DNA from: an uncultured Fusobacteriaceae bacterium
GTDB lineage: Bacteria; Fusobacteriota; Fusobacteriia; Fusobacteriales; Fusobacteriaceae
Reading direction: 5' to 3'
Length of the DNA stretch: 64,000 nt
Assembly (NCBI GenBank): GCA_947038515.1
Contig: CAMQWJ010000001.1
Span: 141,580 to 205,579 of the forward strand
Below, piece by piece: positions 29,201 to 36,414 of the stretch. Below the pieces are notes generated by a model. It was given only the letters and a program-made list of their open reading frames with translations. It was not told the DNA's origin and did no database searches. The translations under genes were made by a program, and so were the position numbers. The stretch's first letter is position 1, and each line of letters starts with the position of its first letter.

Positions 29201-30816
29201 GGAATATATTTTTTTCCTTCATATGGTACTATAAATATATCACCTGTATTTATTACCATTGCTTTATTAGTACTTGCGTTCACTGGGGATTTATCATGTT
29301 CATAGTGATTACTTATTGAGCCATTTCCACCTTCTAGTACTATTTTTCCACTATTAATCCACGTGTATATATCTGAATCTTTTGTACTATTGGAATTTTC
29401 TGGATTTATTTGAACCGCATCATCAAATGCCGCCTCTATCGCCTCATAGTTCTCTAATCGTGTTCCATCTTCATTTGTTGTCCCTTTAACTAATCTCTCT
29501 CGTTCTTTAAGTACCGGGGAAGCTCCATGCATATCTAAATGTGCAAATTCATTTAAGAAAGAACTGTCTTTAGTGTTTGTATATAAAAAATTAGCATTAC
29601 TAAGCATTGTTGATGATGCCCTTGAGTCTCCTATTAAGGATTGAAATCCTAATTTCTCATTTATATTAATTTCATCATTTAGCCCTTGCCAGTATGCACC
29701 GGTCTTATATTTGACAACTGGCTCACCAGTTTTATAAAATAGAGCATCACTATTAGGGGATGAACTAAAAACATTGACACCTCCATAGTCTTTAAATTCA
29801 AAATTCCATCTTTTATTTCCATACCTTTGAATTTTAAATTCTCCTTCCGTAATTGATACCGATTCAATAATTGCATTTCTATACGAACTCGCATCATCCA
29901 CTCCCAGAAGAACATAAGTATTAGTAAAGTTTCCAGAAGAAGTAACATTTGTTTTAAAATCGGGTACTTCAATAGTTGCTATTACTGGGATTGATGGTAC
30001 TTTGGGTGGCTCTATTTGGGTAGGTTCAAACCCACTTGGTGCAGTTGGTGCCCCAATATTTATAGTTTTCTCATCTGGGAGAACTATCTCAGGAGGTGTT
30101 AACCCTACTATTTCAATAGGAATAACTGTAGTTGGTGGATTTATTGTTGCTCCTCCAAAATTTTGAACATTTACTGCTCCAACTACTACTTTATTCACTA
30201 CTATTACATCAGGTATATTAAATACTGGGATACCCAGTGCTGGGATATCACCTATTTGAGGTGTATTTATATTAACATTAATATCTTTATTAACTACTGG
30301 TATTTCTGGAACTAAAGGTACAATATTAACTGGAATTTCTATTTTTTCACTAAAAGTTGTACCATCTACTATCATTCCACTATTTTGAATAATTTTATCA
30401 AGAGTGGCTCCGCCACTTAAACCTGATGCTATACCTGCGTCTATTGTCTTTTTAAATGCTTCTCCTGTCCTATCTTTTAGAGAACCGCTATTTATTTTAT
30501 TATATGTAAAAAACACCTGAGTATTCTGCCCAAGCGGCTTTCCATAAAAATCCCATTCTTTAACCAAAGTATCAAACATCGCTGTTTCTTCTGATATTTT
30601 ACTTTCATTTTCTTTTATTTTTGCTTTTATTTTTTCTCTTTCTTGTTTAATCTTTACTAAAATATTTTCTTTAATTCCATTAATTTCTGTTACAGACTCT
30701 ACACCACCTAATGATATTGTCCCTGTTATTAGAAACATTACCAATAATGCTGCTGAGAAACTTCCTTTCTTTTTTAAAAATCTTTTTAATGACTTTTCAA
30801 CTTCTTGTATTTTCAA
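20275..30816 (-). CDS. Giant type Va autotransporter adhesin (RadD/Fap2-like), TTG start
   Basis: 3,513 aa from TTG 30816, preceded by AGGGAGAG. An upstream in-frame start at 30909 is rejected because the promoter lies between. Order: extended signal region (SLKRFLKKKGSFSAALLVMF), a Lys/Glu coiled coil (residues ~45-95), a Pro/Val-rich stretch (~155-300), a very long parallel beta-helix passenger full of GIGIY, SIGIY and GVYL turns (~450-3100), a linker, and a 12-strand autotransporter beta-domain over the last ~290 residues ending YSARLNYKF with terminal Phe. Fusobacterial proteins of this size and layout (RadD, Fap2) mediate co-aggregation and host binding. I noticed no cysteine in the passenger. 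The ligand is unknown, and repeats are too diverged to count by eye. Confidence 0.93.
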   Translation of the reverse strand: MKIQEVEKSLKRFLKKKGSFSAALLVMFLITGTISLGGVESVTEINGIKENILVKIKQEREKIKAKIKENESKISEETAMFDTLVKEWDFYGKPLGQNTQVFFTYNKINSGSLKDRTGEAFKKTIDAGIASGLSGGATLDKIIQNSGMIVDGTTFSEKIEIPVNIVPLVPEIPVVNKDINVNINTPQIGDIPALGIPVFNIPDVIVVNKVVVGAVNVQNFGGATINPPTTVIPIEIVGLTPPEIVLPDEKTINIGAPTAPSGFEPTQIEPPKVPSIPVIATIEVPDFKTNVTSSGNFTNTYVLLGVDDASSYRNAIIESVSITEGEFKIQRYGNKRWNFEFKDYGGVNVFSSSPNSDALFYKTGEPVVKYKTGAYWQGLNDEININEKLGFQSLIGDSRASSTMLSNANFLYTNTKDSSFLNEFAHLDMHGASPVLKERERLVKGTTNEDGTRLENYEAIEAAFDDAVQINPENSNSTKDSDIYTWINSGKIVLEGGNGSISNHYEHDKSPVNASTNKAMVINTGDIFIVPYEGKKYIPPSPSGGTATWGEGKKDSNNGVFIMSLDSPKSTHHVMYNSGTIESYTLNSFVFLSSTKLGKGPLSNSPFTTAYRPLSIVNRGEIKIMGENSTGVYIKTGSKNQYEFTTKDFDLATGIGSYNPIEIYGDKSIGLYIESTGSATLEKPGAVEVSVPVYNKGNFAVDIGSENVGNQVFNTLQHTIDGVTSDYTAGDKITDLNVNPNGTSTNIEGSFGILSNSNLDLDSHQIRIYNKTESSVAVTPMSDAVLNLGKGSIELNGGSNNIGLYISGTGTNTGKIITEGTVKLIGGNSNIAAYTSGAGNNITVETIDGANLTDSIFLFAANGSEIGVTNGISITSKVSVDANSTNEKDSGAAFASGAGSKIVINRDELEATANITITGAKQTDTSNQLGFGLMAIDGGKIEAKNNNIEVIKGSTGIGSIGLGSHVDFTGGRLKYDGNSYAVYSDGKGKIDLSEATLELWGNSTAFDLDLSGGAISPIILNDKSRIEVKSNDIIVFTLKNATALDTSGLEISILNSIGGALSGSIDLTKLIEAGEGIDKYKTAAVDGGTIIVGNLDRTGTGATGETPDQKDGNFYYNRFLGQRLVATATGSKISAVLTSVEAEKYKDQVVGFEMNSSTLAVDNTETAINLVGSTVIADRTDLGAGAMGLFINYGKVSVDGTSKIEVEKGSNTVNDGGVGIYSVNGSGVTVATGGKIDVAGDGAFGILGMAYRKDATGNPIVNEFTTTANPNITQGQVNISNSGTITLNGIGSIGIYADNNNVLGGITDSNISNLSSGKITVGGGNSQTTSVGMYGKKSTISNLGTIEAGDGGVGIYGIEGSEIKDLGTINLGSDGIGVVVDETSKITATSLVLGEIAGSPIDENGKVGIMYKGTIGAAQQSISVSINSVGIDKATGIYVENANVITNGDLHIGSNGVGVYSKNGIVVNNAGKALGTVGIQLGNNAGAMGMYLQTDETATGSITNEGKIIVGEKTQFAMLGTGSGSTIINNGDIELTVAESIGIYAQDGATVNFAGQGIEFTPGETGSIGVFVSNATANIELGTDIFESKNKDGNILIYGEKGSIVTNTKGLVVDGIALDATGNGKKIGIYLNGDETVNNYISTSGTGKLEIRNGAIGLYSKGDNMLDFTGGLHASGAETTGIYIDGKATLTGTLESDNGAIGVYGKGGEITLNGTTTVKIGATTNSIGFYLEDGASLIGNLNITGGNDGIGTYYSRSVLSTGDMTVFNTGNITITNTGTDNVVGIYVSGATSTNTSTLTNSGTVIGTGNNVIATMTKDGTLNINGLITVSGKDSVGAFAAQGGIITNNSIITATNTSILGTDMTIGMIAQSGIAGETATIVNNKIIIAEGTNDVGMYLGSTAGINTGKNIVDATINVKDGIAVYVKGLKNKFVNSGTLKVTGSGIGIYLEGSGNGTISNTGKIDLSSEAKGVYSKDSIIDFDITTTGAAKGIGIYATGTTTFVSSTIDVANGQIGIYTDDTAVDLSGAIVEAKDKVGTDSSIGIYLKDNAVAYTMVGTKVTVGNGVGIYLGNNEGTVSALQGTTLTFSGTVSTVGGIGIYVPEASTLNTGEVTLNVNGGTGVYLGGGTANLGVTDTLKIKLTGDNATGIYIESGTLTLGEKIEVKGEGTIATTVNGTIKSDAPLNVGKNSQGLLGGYYGPDSQLNIYSIENGLAGIINIKEGGIGLVAIDSSKSNDPTKILTTASITIINSGTLNVDGYIMNDTLTGKVKVDSIGIYSEVAEVQNIGKIAVTGEGGIGIFYNGKTVDAKDITSNNIELNGSNGIGIYATGNMGAIKNTIIKTDSTGSNNTGILLVGATTSPLTPPTTVVSSLDVGRITLGKESIGLMVKDISVTTTTTGGVITIGNGTKDKVSVGVYLDNSTIGALSSVSMGEYGVAYSMKNGSEATIDFTNTSIGTNGVYLNAVSGSKATVSGTLDVGAGSTGIHSENGELIFNSPTTITVSAGGIGLIVKNSVVTATSGNIPTITVNTGSEGNYSIGSYYDTVNSSLVLSDISTTTQMGNYTISHVLDKANATIGSMVLGAPALAGTFGNNQIGVMLKTGSTLVAGTIGTTGTTIDITGGDNNIGIYASSGTVANNVTVHGNINVGDSSEFAKSSIGVYVKNGTYTGNSGTLTVGANSIGIYGKQLTGTLSQGAIKVGDSAIGIHALSDSTGLTINQTGGLDVGNAGSIGIYGTDVDNGVVSGGRTDINVSGGTADKVGTGTSIGILSQGAGTVDYSGTMDIADSTGSGSIGIYKDGIGTITVGSSAVGSTDKLIVGNAGYGIYSINGTTTLSSNITNYADMTLGDASIGIYSKGQGTVNNYGNINVGTTNVSTPKTPINSIGIYSSGGKIVNHLGATITVDESHSIGIYADNGGTITNDGIIDVSGGGIGIFAYGEGTNVINNGDINVVGTDDSGWKSIGISIAKGASVINNGTIIVNGGYGIHVGEGGKIINAGVIKVDNGGVDITDGNDLIASVGGVVIKPNGDVIINENYVGIGGSLDASGADINLDGAWIEATTTTGKPIFIGNTVSGEITLLPGFISREPVTTIENFFNSFVGVNMVNGITVGTSPRFVAKKVGNDLVIATRPYADLSIGDQFDELENGLDYLKEHGNTNDSDIIVNLDKYLNGFRGDEFAEETGKAIAETRGDIYGTIQGRMQDVNRAFDNSFDELLNSYNPSRQSDKFSVLYTEGDFKDPTLGISDYDYDVKGLLYMHEKDGLKYGTKYGYTLGFTGATFKFDDDTAGSSGSEEDIYSLRVGAHREQKLGTSKFTWLTRGELAYNYHDTERNMQLGPEKYDNKAGYSSYGASFKNELSYTAYSTLSTDLKVYGGANLEYGAMEGFTEKTGSKGGLELEVKGNDYFIGELEAGLKGSKKIYLGKNINLKVSADAGYAYDLGDNYPGNKAKLKNGGEGYYDLITTEKAEGSLRGKVGLGLEKANHYGVTFEVEWNKRDNRSDEDIKYSARLNYKF

Positions 30817-30854
30817 TTTTCTCTCCCTATAAATTTTTAATTTTATTATTCTCC

Positions 30855-30883
30855 ATTGTACTATATAAATGATAAAGTTACAA
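30855..30883 (-). promoter_or_regulatory. Promoter of the autotransporter gene
   Basis: On the minus strand TTGTAA (30883-30878), 17-nt spacer, TACAAT (30860-30855). Transcription would begin near 30848, leaving a leader of about 30 nt before the TTG start. The -35 box lies within one arm of the hairpin at 30867-30911. Confidence 0.6.
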
Positions 30884-30911
30884 TATTTTTTATATTGTAA
30901 CTTTATCATTT
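30867..30911 (-). other. 19-bp perfect hairpin overlapping the dusB stop and the autotransporter promoter
   Basis: Arms 30867-30885 and 30893-30911 pair perfectly over 19 bp with a 7-base A-rich loop on the minus strand. The dusB stop codon is in the loop-side arm region. No T-run follows, so it is not a classical terminator. Being an inverted repeat around the -35 box, it could also be a DNA operator. Confidence 0.6.
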
Positions 30912-31840
30912 ATAAACTCTTTATACTCAATTAAAATTTTTATAATTTTATCATAAGAGTCTGTATTATTTATTTTATTTTTAAGCTCATTTCCATTTTT
31001 CATACCTTTAATATACCAGCACAAATGTTTTCTAATTTCAAACATAAATTTTCTCTCTGGATTTTCTTTTTGGGCTCTTTCAATATGTTTAATCCCCATA
31101 TTTATTCTATCTTCAACCGTTACTATTGTCATCACTTTTCCATATGTTAACATCTCTTTTATTTCTCTTATTAACCAGGGATTACCGCATATTCCTCTAG
31201 CTAACATGATCCCATCAACACCTGATATTTTTATTTTTTCAATAGCATCTTCAGCAGTAAAAATATCTCCATTACCTATAACAGGTATAGAGACAGCCTC
31301 TTTCACCTCTTTTATAAGATTCCAATCAGCTTTCCCTAAATATAATTGTTCTTTAGTCCTTCCATGTACTGTTATATGGCAACATCCAACTTCTTCTGCT
31401 ATTTTAGCCACTACTACATGATTTTTTATTCCATTACACCCGATTCTTATCTTAATGGATAATTTGGTTTCTGGTTTTAAATTTTTTTTTAATTCTGTTA
31501 AAATTTCCTTTATATAATCAGGCTCACTTAACAGTGCTGCTCCATAGCCATTTTTAGCTATTTTGTTCATAGGGCAACCTGCATTAAAATCTATATGTTT
31601 AACTCCTAAGCTTTCTATATATTTAGCACTTTCAACTATTTTTTCTATATCTCTACCAAATATCTGTACACCATCTCCCTCTCTCACTCTAAGAAGTTGG
31701 TTTAATGTTTTTAAATTTTGCATCCCAAGGGCATTTATACTGATCATTTCAGTAAACATCATATCTGGTAAAAATTCACCAAGAATGCCTCTGTATGTAT
31801 AATCTGTGACTCCTGCCAAGGGGGCAATATATATTTTCAT
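30890..31840 (-). CDS. dusB: tRNA-dihydrouridine synthase
   Basis: 316 aa FMN-dependent TIM-barrel enzyme. [16 protein letters not shown], the catalytic cysteine in FNAGCPMNK (Cys89), [16 protein letters not shown] and PVIGNGDIF are the family motifs, with a helical C-terminal domain. It reduces uridine to dihydrouridine in tRNA D-loops. The ATG at 31840 is chosen over one 12 bases upstream because GGAGA is correctly placed before it. It follows the GT2 gene by 14 bp. The subgroup (DusB rather than DusA or DusC) is the usual one in such genomes. Confidence 0.93.
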   Translation of the reverse strand: MKIYIAPLAGVTDYTYRGILGEFLPDMMFTEMISINALGMQNLKTLNQLLRVREGDGVQIFGRDIEKIVESAKYIESLGVKHIDFNAGCPMNKIAKNGYGAALLSEPDYIKEILTELKKNLKPETKLSIKIRIGCNGIKNHVVVAKIAEEVGCCHITVHGRTKEQLYLGKADWNLIKEVKEAVSIPVIGNGDIFTAEDAIEKIKISGVDGIMLARGICGNPWLIREIKEMLTYGKVMTIVTVEDRINMGIKHIERAQKENPERKFMFEIRKHLCWYIKGMKNGNELKNKINNTDSYDKIIKILIEYKEFINDKVTI

Positions 31841-31854
31841 AATTTTCTCCATTT

Positions 31855-32619
31855 TTATTTTTTTATATATGATTTATTACGATACATTTCTCTTAATTTA
31901 AAATATTTTACCATTGTATATAGTGAACTCATAACAGCAATAACAAACCCTTCCATTCCATCTAAAAATCCTAATCTAAAAATATACATTCTAATAAATT
32001 TATACAAAGGGTTAAAAACTATTTGAAATACACTAGCTTTTTTATTTTTATTATAATAATCTATAGCTCCCTCTGTTGTATATCTATTAAATTTTGATAG
32101 ATAATCTTCAATTGTAAGATAGGAATGGTGACATATCTTTTCTTTAATTTTTCCTACTTTACTTTTTGTTTCAAAAGTTTCATGAACAACATTAAAATTA
32201 AATTTCCCTGCAGTTTTTTTGAAAAGTCTTATATGGTAACTATTACTCCAACCACCATATTTCAATTCTTTTCCAAAACATACAGAGGCAAAATTAATCG
32301 TGTATACCTCACAATCTGGAGGAGTTTTTAATATGTTTTTTATTTTCACGAATAACTCTTCTGTAATCTCTTCATCTGCATCTATATTTAAAATCCATTC
32401 TGAAGAACATTTTTCTATAGCACTATTTCTTTGTTTTCCATATCCTGCCCAAGGTTCAAAATAAAATTTAGCACCAAATTTTTCTGCTATCTCTCTTGTT
32501 TTATCCGTTGAACCACTATCCACAATTATTATTTCATCTGCTATATCTTTTATTGAAGTCAAAGTTCGTTCTAAATTTCTTTCTTCATTAAAAGTTATCA
32601 TTGCAATCGATAACTTCAT
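31855..32619 (-). CDS. Family 2 glycosyltransferase, WaaE/KdtX-like (LPS core)
   Basis: 254 aa. The GT-A core shows [36 protein letters not shown], the metal-binding DADE in [12 protein letters not shown], and VVHETFETK. The amphipathic C-terminal helices (FRMGFL-like segment [17 protein letters not shown]) are typical of WaaE/KdtX proteins that add a beta-linked glucose to heptose of the LPS inner core. AGGGAGA precedes the ATG at 32619. Its position behind a polysaccharide deacetylase and three GT9 genes supports a lipopolysaccharide role. Confidence 0.88.
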   Translation of the reverse strand: MKLSIAMITFNEERNLERTLTSIKDIADEIIIVDSGSTDKTREIAEKFGAKFYFEPWAGYGKQRNSAIEKCSSEWILNIDADEEITEELFVKIKNILKTPPDCEVYTINFASVCFGKELKYGGWSNSYHIRLFKKTAGKFNFNVVHETFETKSKVGKIKEKICHHSYLTIEDYLSKFNRYTTEGAIDYYNKNKKASVFQIVFNPLYKFIRMYIFRLGFLDGMEGFVIAVMSSLYTMVKYFKLREMYRNKSYIKK

Positions 32620-32646
32620 ATATTTCTCCCTATACAATTTTTCTAT

Positions 32647-33753
32647 TTATGAAAATAATTGATAAATTTTTCCTAGAATATAATTTCTTCCTATAAATAG
32701 ATTAATTTTAAATTTTTTTGTTGAAAAATCTCTTAACTCTATTCTTTTTATAAATTCTAAGTTTACTTTAGCACTATAATTTGTCCCTTTTTTTGTACTA
32801 ACAAAACCTTCTACCCCACACTCTTTCAAAATTTCTATTGCTTTTTTACCTCTATGACCCCATGGCCAGCAAAAAGCATTAACTTTATTCCCTAACTTCT
32901 CTTCAATTAAATTTTTATTTTGAAGATACTCTTTCTTTATTCTTAGTTTAAAGTCTTCATCATTTTCTCGTTTTATATATTTTTCAATATTTTCATCTAT
33001 AAAATTCTGTCCCTCTTTAAGAAGAGTTTTTTTATTTTTATTTTTTAAAGTCTTTAAATAAAAGTTACGAAACAATTCAAAAAATTCATTTTTTATTTCA
33101 ATTCCTTGTATTGAATATTCTCCTCTTTTTCTAAACTTAGGGTATCCTTCTTTAATTTTTCCATAACTATATACATCTGAACTTTCTCGTTCATCTTTTT
33201 TAAATATATCTAAAAGAATAAAATTTTCAAAAATAGCTTTGTGTTGATGTGAGTGAGCTTGAAAATCAACAAGTCCACTTTCATTCATTTCTTTAATCTC
33301 TTCCCAAGTCATGTATTGGTATGAAGTCCCATTTCCATTTTCTAAAAATTCCATTGCTGCCAAATAATTAGCTTCTCTACTATCTAAAATATCTGGTGTT
33401 TCTTCCCTTCTTTCTTTTATATAAAAAGTATTTAAAAATATAGTCGCTTTCATATTATATTTTTTCAACAATGGAAAAACATATTTATAGTTATCATAAT
33501 ATCCATCATCTAAAGTTATCATTGCACTATTTTTTATCTGCTTTTTAGTTTTATTCAATAAATGGCTTATTTTTATTAATTCCATATTTTTCTCTTTAAG
33601 TATTTTTAAATGTTCTTCAAATAGCTCTGGTGTAACTTTTGAATCTCTATTGACTTGATGATATAAAAAAATTGGAATACCTTTTCCATCAAAAAATTTT
33701 ATACAAAATATTATAATAAGAAAAATTATACTTATAATTATCAAAAAATTCAT
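32647..33753 (-). CDS. Membrane-anchored polysaccharide deacetylase (NodB fold)
   Basis: 368 aa. One N-terminal membrane helix (residues ~2-18) anchors the protein, followed by IFLYHQV, the metal-binding ITLDDGYYDNY (in place of the common TFDDG) and QAHSHQH, all standard for carbohydrate esterase family 4. A roughly 100-residue charged insert follows (residues ~185-285), after which the C-terminal motif FCWPWGHRGKKA closes the barrel. It probably removes acetyl groups from a cell-surface polysaccharide or LPS sugar. AAGGA precedes the ATG, and 14 bp separate it from tsaD. Confidence 0.86.
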   Translation of the reverse strand: MNFLIIISIIFLIIIFCIKFFDGKGIPIFLYHQVNRDSKVTPELFEEHLKILKEKNMELIKISHLLNKTKKQIKNSAMITLDDGYYDNYKYVFPLLKKYNMKATIFLNTFYIKERREETPDILDSREANYLAAMEFLENGNGTSYQYMTWEEIKEMNESGLVDFQAHSHQHKAIFENFILLDIFKKDERESSDVYSYGKIKEGYPKFRKRGEYSIQGIEIKNEFFELFRNFYLKTLKNKNKKTLLKEGQNFIDENIEKYIKRENDEDFKLRIKKEYLQNKNLIEEKLGNKVNAFCWPWGHRGKKAIEILKECGVEGFVSTKKGTNYSAKVNLEFIKRIELRDFSTKKFKINLFIGRNYILGKIYQLFS

Positions 33754-33767
33754 TTTTTCATCCTTTT

Positions 33768-34781
33768 TTATATATCATATTCCATGGAAAGAGAAGCTAC
33801 TCCATTTAACTCTAATGGGGCAAAACACTCTTTACCTCTAGTCATTAACTTATGGTACCCTGCCATTGCAATCATTGCACCATTATCAGTACAATATTCA
33901 AATTTAGGATATGTTATTGTTATTCCATTCTTATTTCCAGCACTCACTAGTTCACTTCTTAATAGAGAGTTCGCTGCTACTCCACCTGCCAAAACTATAT
34001 TTTTTATATTTTTTTCTTGTGCTGCTTTTATACTCTTTTTTACTAATATCTCTACAACTTTTTTTTGAAAAGAAGCTGCTATGTCCTCATTTTTAAAACT
34101 TTCATTTTTCATTTTTTTTTGATTAACAAAATTTATTACAGAGGTCTTTATTCCTGAAAAGCTAAAATCAAATTCTCCAACTTTAGGTTCAGGTATCTTC
34201 AAGTAACTTGAGTCACCTTGGTAATACATTTTATCTATTACAGGACCACCAGGATATCCAATTCCAAGTACTCTTGCAACCTTATCATAGGTTTCTCCAA
34301 CTGCATCATCAAGTGTCCCACCAATATTAATAAATTCATGTTTTTCTGTGACCAATACAATATTAGTATGTCCCCCTGAAACAATAAGTGCTATTGTTGG
34401 AAAAGTAATTTCACTTTCTATAAAGTTTCCATATATATGTGCTTTTATATGGTGAACTGGTATTATTGGTATTTTACGTCCATAGGCTAATCCTTTTGCA
34501 AAAGATATTCCTACAAGAAGAGCCCCTATAAGACCAGGAGCATAGGTTACTGCAATATAATCAACATCATCAAGAGTTATTTTTGCCTCTTCTAATGCCT
34601 CTTCTAAGACTGCCACAATATTTTTTATATGATGTCTTGAGGCTATTTCTGGAACAACACCTCCAAACTCTTTGTGGATATCTATTTGTGAAGAAATTTT
34701 ATTAGTCAATATTTCTTTTCCATCTTTTAATATCCCAATTGATGTCTCATCACAAGATGTTTCTATGCCTAATATAATCAT
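33768..34781 (-). CDS. tsaD: tRNA N6-adenosine threonylcarbamoyltransferase
   Basis: 337 aa. [18 protein letters not shown], the metal-binding HHIKAH (His111, His115), VSGGHTNIV and GGVAANSLLR are textbook TsaD/Kae1 features. With TsaB and TsaE it transfers threonylcarbamoyl to A37 of ANN-reading tRNAs; the substrate is made by TsaC, encoded at 40.3-40.9 kb. The start overlaps the recX stop by 4 nt (ATGA), indicating coupling. Confidence 0.97.
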   Translation of the reverse strand: MIILGIETSCDETSIGILKDGKEILTNKISSQIDIHKEFGGVVPEIASRHHIKNIVAVLEEALEEAKITLDDVDYIAVTYAPGLIGALLVGISFAKGLAYGRKIPIIPVHHIKAHIYGNFIESEITFPTIALIVSGGHTNIVLVTEKHEFINIGGTLDDAVGETYDKVARVLGIGYPGGPVIDKMYYQGDSSYLKIPEPKVGEFDFSFSGIKTSVINFVNQKKMKNESFKNEDIAASFQKKVVEILVKKSIKAAQEKNIKNIVLAGGVAANSLLRSELVSAGNKNGITITYPKFEYCTDNGAMIAMAGYHKLMTRGKECFAPLELNGVASLSMEYDI

Positions 34782-35344
34782 TTTTCTCCTCTTTCTAAAA
34801 TAGTTTTTATTTTTTTATATTCAAATCCTTTTCTCATTAAAGATTGAATTATTTTTTCTACAGATTTATCTTTTTTTTGTTTTTCAATTATTCTCTCTAA
34901 CTCTGTATATTCTGCTTCTTCATTATCTCCAAGTAATTCTTTTATTTTATCTTTATTTATACCACGTCTCATAAGCTCAAAGCTCAGTTTATTACTCCCA
35001 TAATTTTTATGGGAGTCTATATAATTTTTAGCTCTATTCAAATCATCTATATAACCTTTTTCTTCGACTACATCAAGTGCTTCTAGAATAATGTTCTTTT
35101 CTCGATAAATAGTATTTAACTTATCAAAAAGGTCTTTTTTAAAATAATCTTTTTTTGCTAAAAGATAGATTATATAATTTTCTACTGACTCTCGTATTAA
35201 TTTTTGATAATCTTCTCCTGAAATCTCTTCTTTTTCTTTAAGATCATATTTATTTATAAGTTCTTTAGAAAGAGATATAGTTATTTTTTCTTCAAAAGTT
35301 ATTTTATTTTTCAAGAGTTTATAAGACTTTGTACTTTTACTCAT
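34778..35344 (-). CDS. recX: Regulatory protein RecX
   Basis: 188 aa, largely helical with the three-helix RecX repeats: [52 protein letters not shown] and the final [19 protein letters not shown]. RecX modulates RecA filament growth. The start codon overlaps the recA stop by 8 nt, so it is coupled to recA, the usual partner. The N-terminal 60 residues are basic and less conserved. Confidence 0.9.
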   Translation of the reverse strand: MSKSTKSYKLLKNKITFEEKITISLSKELINKYDLKEKEEISGEDYQKLIRESVENYIIYLLAKKDYFKKDLFDKLNTIYREKNIILEALDVVEEKGYIDDLNRAKNYIDSHKNYGSNKLSFELMRRGINKDKIKELLGDNEEAEYTELERIIEKQKKDKSVEKIIQSLMRKGFEYKKIKTILERGEK

Positions 35345-36410
35345 TTTCGTTTTCTTCTACATCTGCTTCATCTAAAGCACCTTTTTTCTTGGATTTTTTC
35401 TCTACAACTGGTTCTTTTTTTAGTTCTTCTTCAAGCTTAGCTAATAGTTCTTTATCTTCTTCTAACTTTAATTTAACATTTTCTTTTCCCTGTCCTATTC
35501 TTATCTCACCAAAACTGAACCAAGAACCTGCTTTTGCTACAATATCTCTCTCTAAAGCTGCATCTAAGATTTCTCCTACCCTTGAAATTCCTTTTCCATA
35601 CATAATTTGAAAAGCTGCTTCTTTAAATGGAGGTGCTACTTTATTTTTAGTTACTTTTACAATTACTTCATTTCCTATAACATCATCACCTTGTTTAACA
35701 CTTCCAATTCTTTTCACTTCTAATCTTACAGAAGAATAGAATTTAAGAGCCTTTCCACCTGTTGTTGTTGTTTGAGGTCCAAATCCAAATCCACCTATTT
35801 TATCTCTAATTTGATTTATAAATACTATTGTAGTTCCTGATTTACTCATATTTCCAGCTAATTTTCTAAGAGCTTTTGACATAAGTCTAGCTTGTAATCC
35901 CATTTGTTGATCTGACATTTCTCCATCTATCTCTACTTTTGGAACAAGTGCTGCAACTGAATCCACAATAATTACATCAATAGCTCCTGACCTTACAAGG
36001 ACATCAGCAATATCCAGTGCCTGTTCCCCATAATCTGGTTGTGATATTAAAAGTTCATCAATATCAACTCCTAATGCCTTTGCATATATAGGATCAAGTG
36101 CATGTTCTGCATCTATAAATGCTACCATTCCACCCGCTTTTTGTGCTTCTGCAATAATATGTAGTGCTAATGTTGTTTTTCCTGAACTCTCTGCTCCATA
36201 AACCTCTACTACTCTTCCTCTTGGGACTCCACCTATTCCTAAAGCTTTATCTAAATTAATACTTCCAGTTGATATGGATTCTACAGTCATTTGTTGATTT
36301 TCACCAAGTTTCATTATAGAACCTTCACCAAAATCCTTCTTAATTTGCTTCAACGCTAAATCTAAACTTTTATTTTTATCATTATTATCTGTTGCTGCTT
36401 TTTTTGCCAT
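35337..36410 (-). CDS. recA: Recombinase RecA
   Basis: 357 aa from ATG 36410, preceded by AGGAGG at good spacing; in-frame codons further upstream belong to the glycosyltransferase gene. The Walker [10 protein letters not shown] is at residues 72-80, [13 protein letters not shown] is Walker B, and loop L2 [21 protein letters not shown] is near residues 205-225. The C-terminus is acidic, as usual. It catalyses strand exchange and triggers the SOS response. The gene begins 4 nt after the stop of a GT9 gene whose last codons contain its ribosome binding site. I saw no LexA-box-like dyad. Confidence 0.98.
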   Translation of the reverse strand: MAKKAATDNNDKNKSLDLALKQIKKDFGEGSIMKLGENQQMTVESISTGSINLDKALGIGGVPRGRVVEVYGAESSGKTTLALHIIAEAQKAGGMVAFIDAEHALDPIYAKALGVDIDELLISQPDYGEQALDIADVLVRSGAIDVIIVDSVAALVPKVEIDGEMSDQQMGLQARLMSKALRKLAGNMSKSGTTIVFINQIRDKIGGFGFGPQTTTTGGKALKFYSSVRLEVKRIGSVKQGDDVIGNEVIVKVTKNKVAPPFKEAAFQIMYGKGISRVGEILDAALERDIVAKAGSWFSFGEIRIGQGKENVKLKLEEDKELLAKLEEELKKEPVVEKKSKKKGALDEADVEENENE

Positions 36411-36414
36411 TTTA

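Noticed and set aside
20355..29305. Several plus-strand open frames antisense to the autotransporter
   Set aside because: They have low-complexity Leu/Ser-rich products, no ribosome binding sites and follow from the codon pattern of the adhesin on the other strand.
20275..30816. CRISPR-like or tandem DNA repeats inferred from recurring GIGIY segments
   Set aside because: The recurrence is at protein level with degenerate DNA and variable spacing, as expected for a beta-helix passenger.
30817..30909. Longer autotransporter reading frame beginning upstream of the TTG
   Set aside because: The promoter (-10 at 30860-30855) lies inside this extension and the extra residues do not look like a signal peptide; AGGGAGAG precedes the TTG at 30816.
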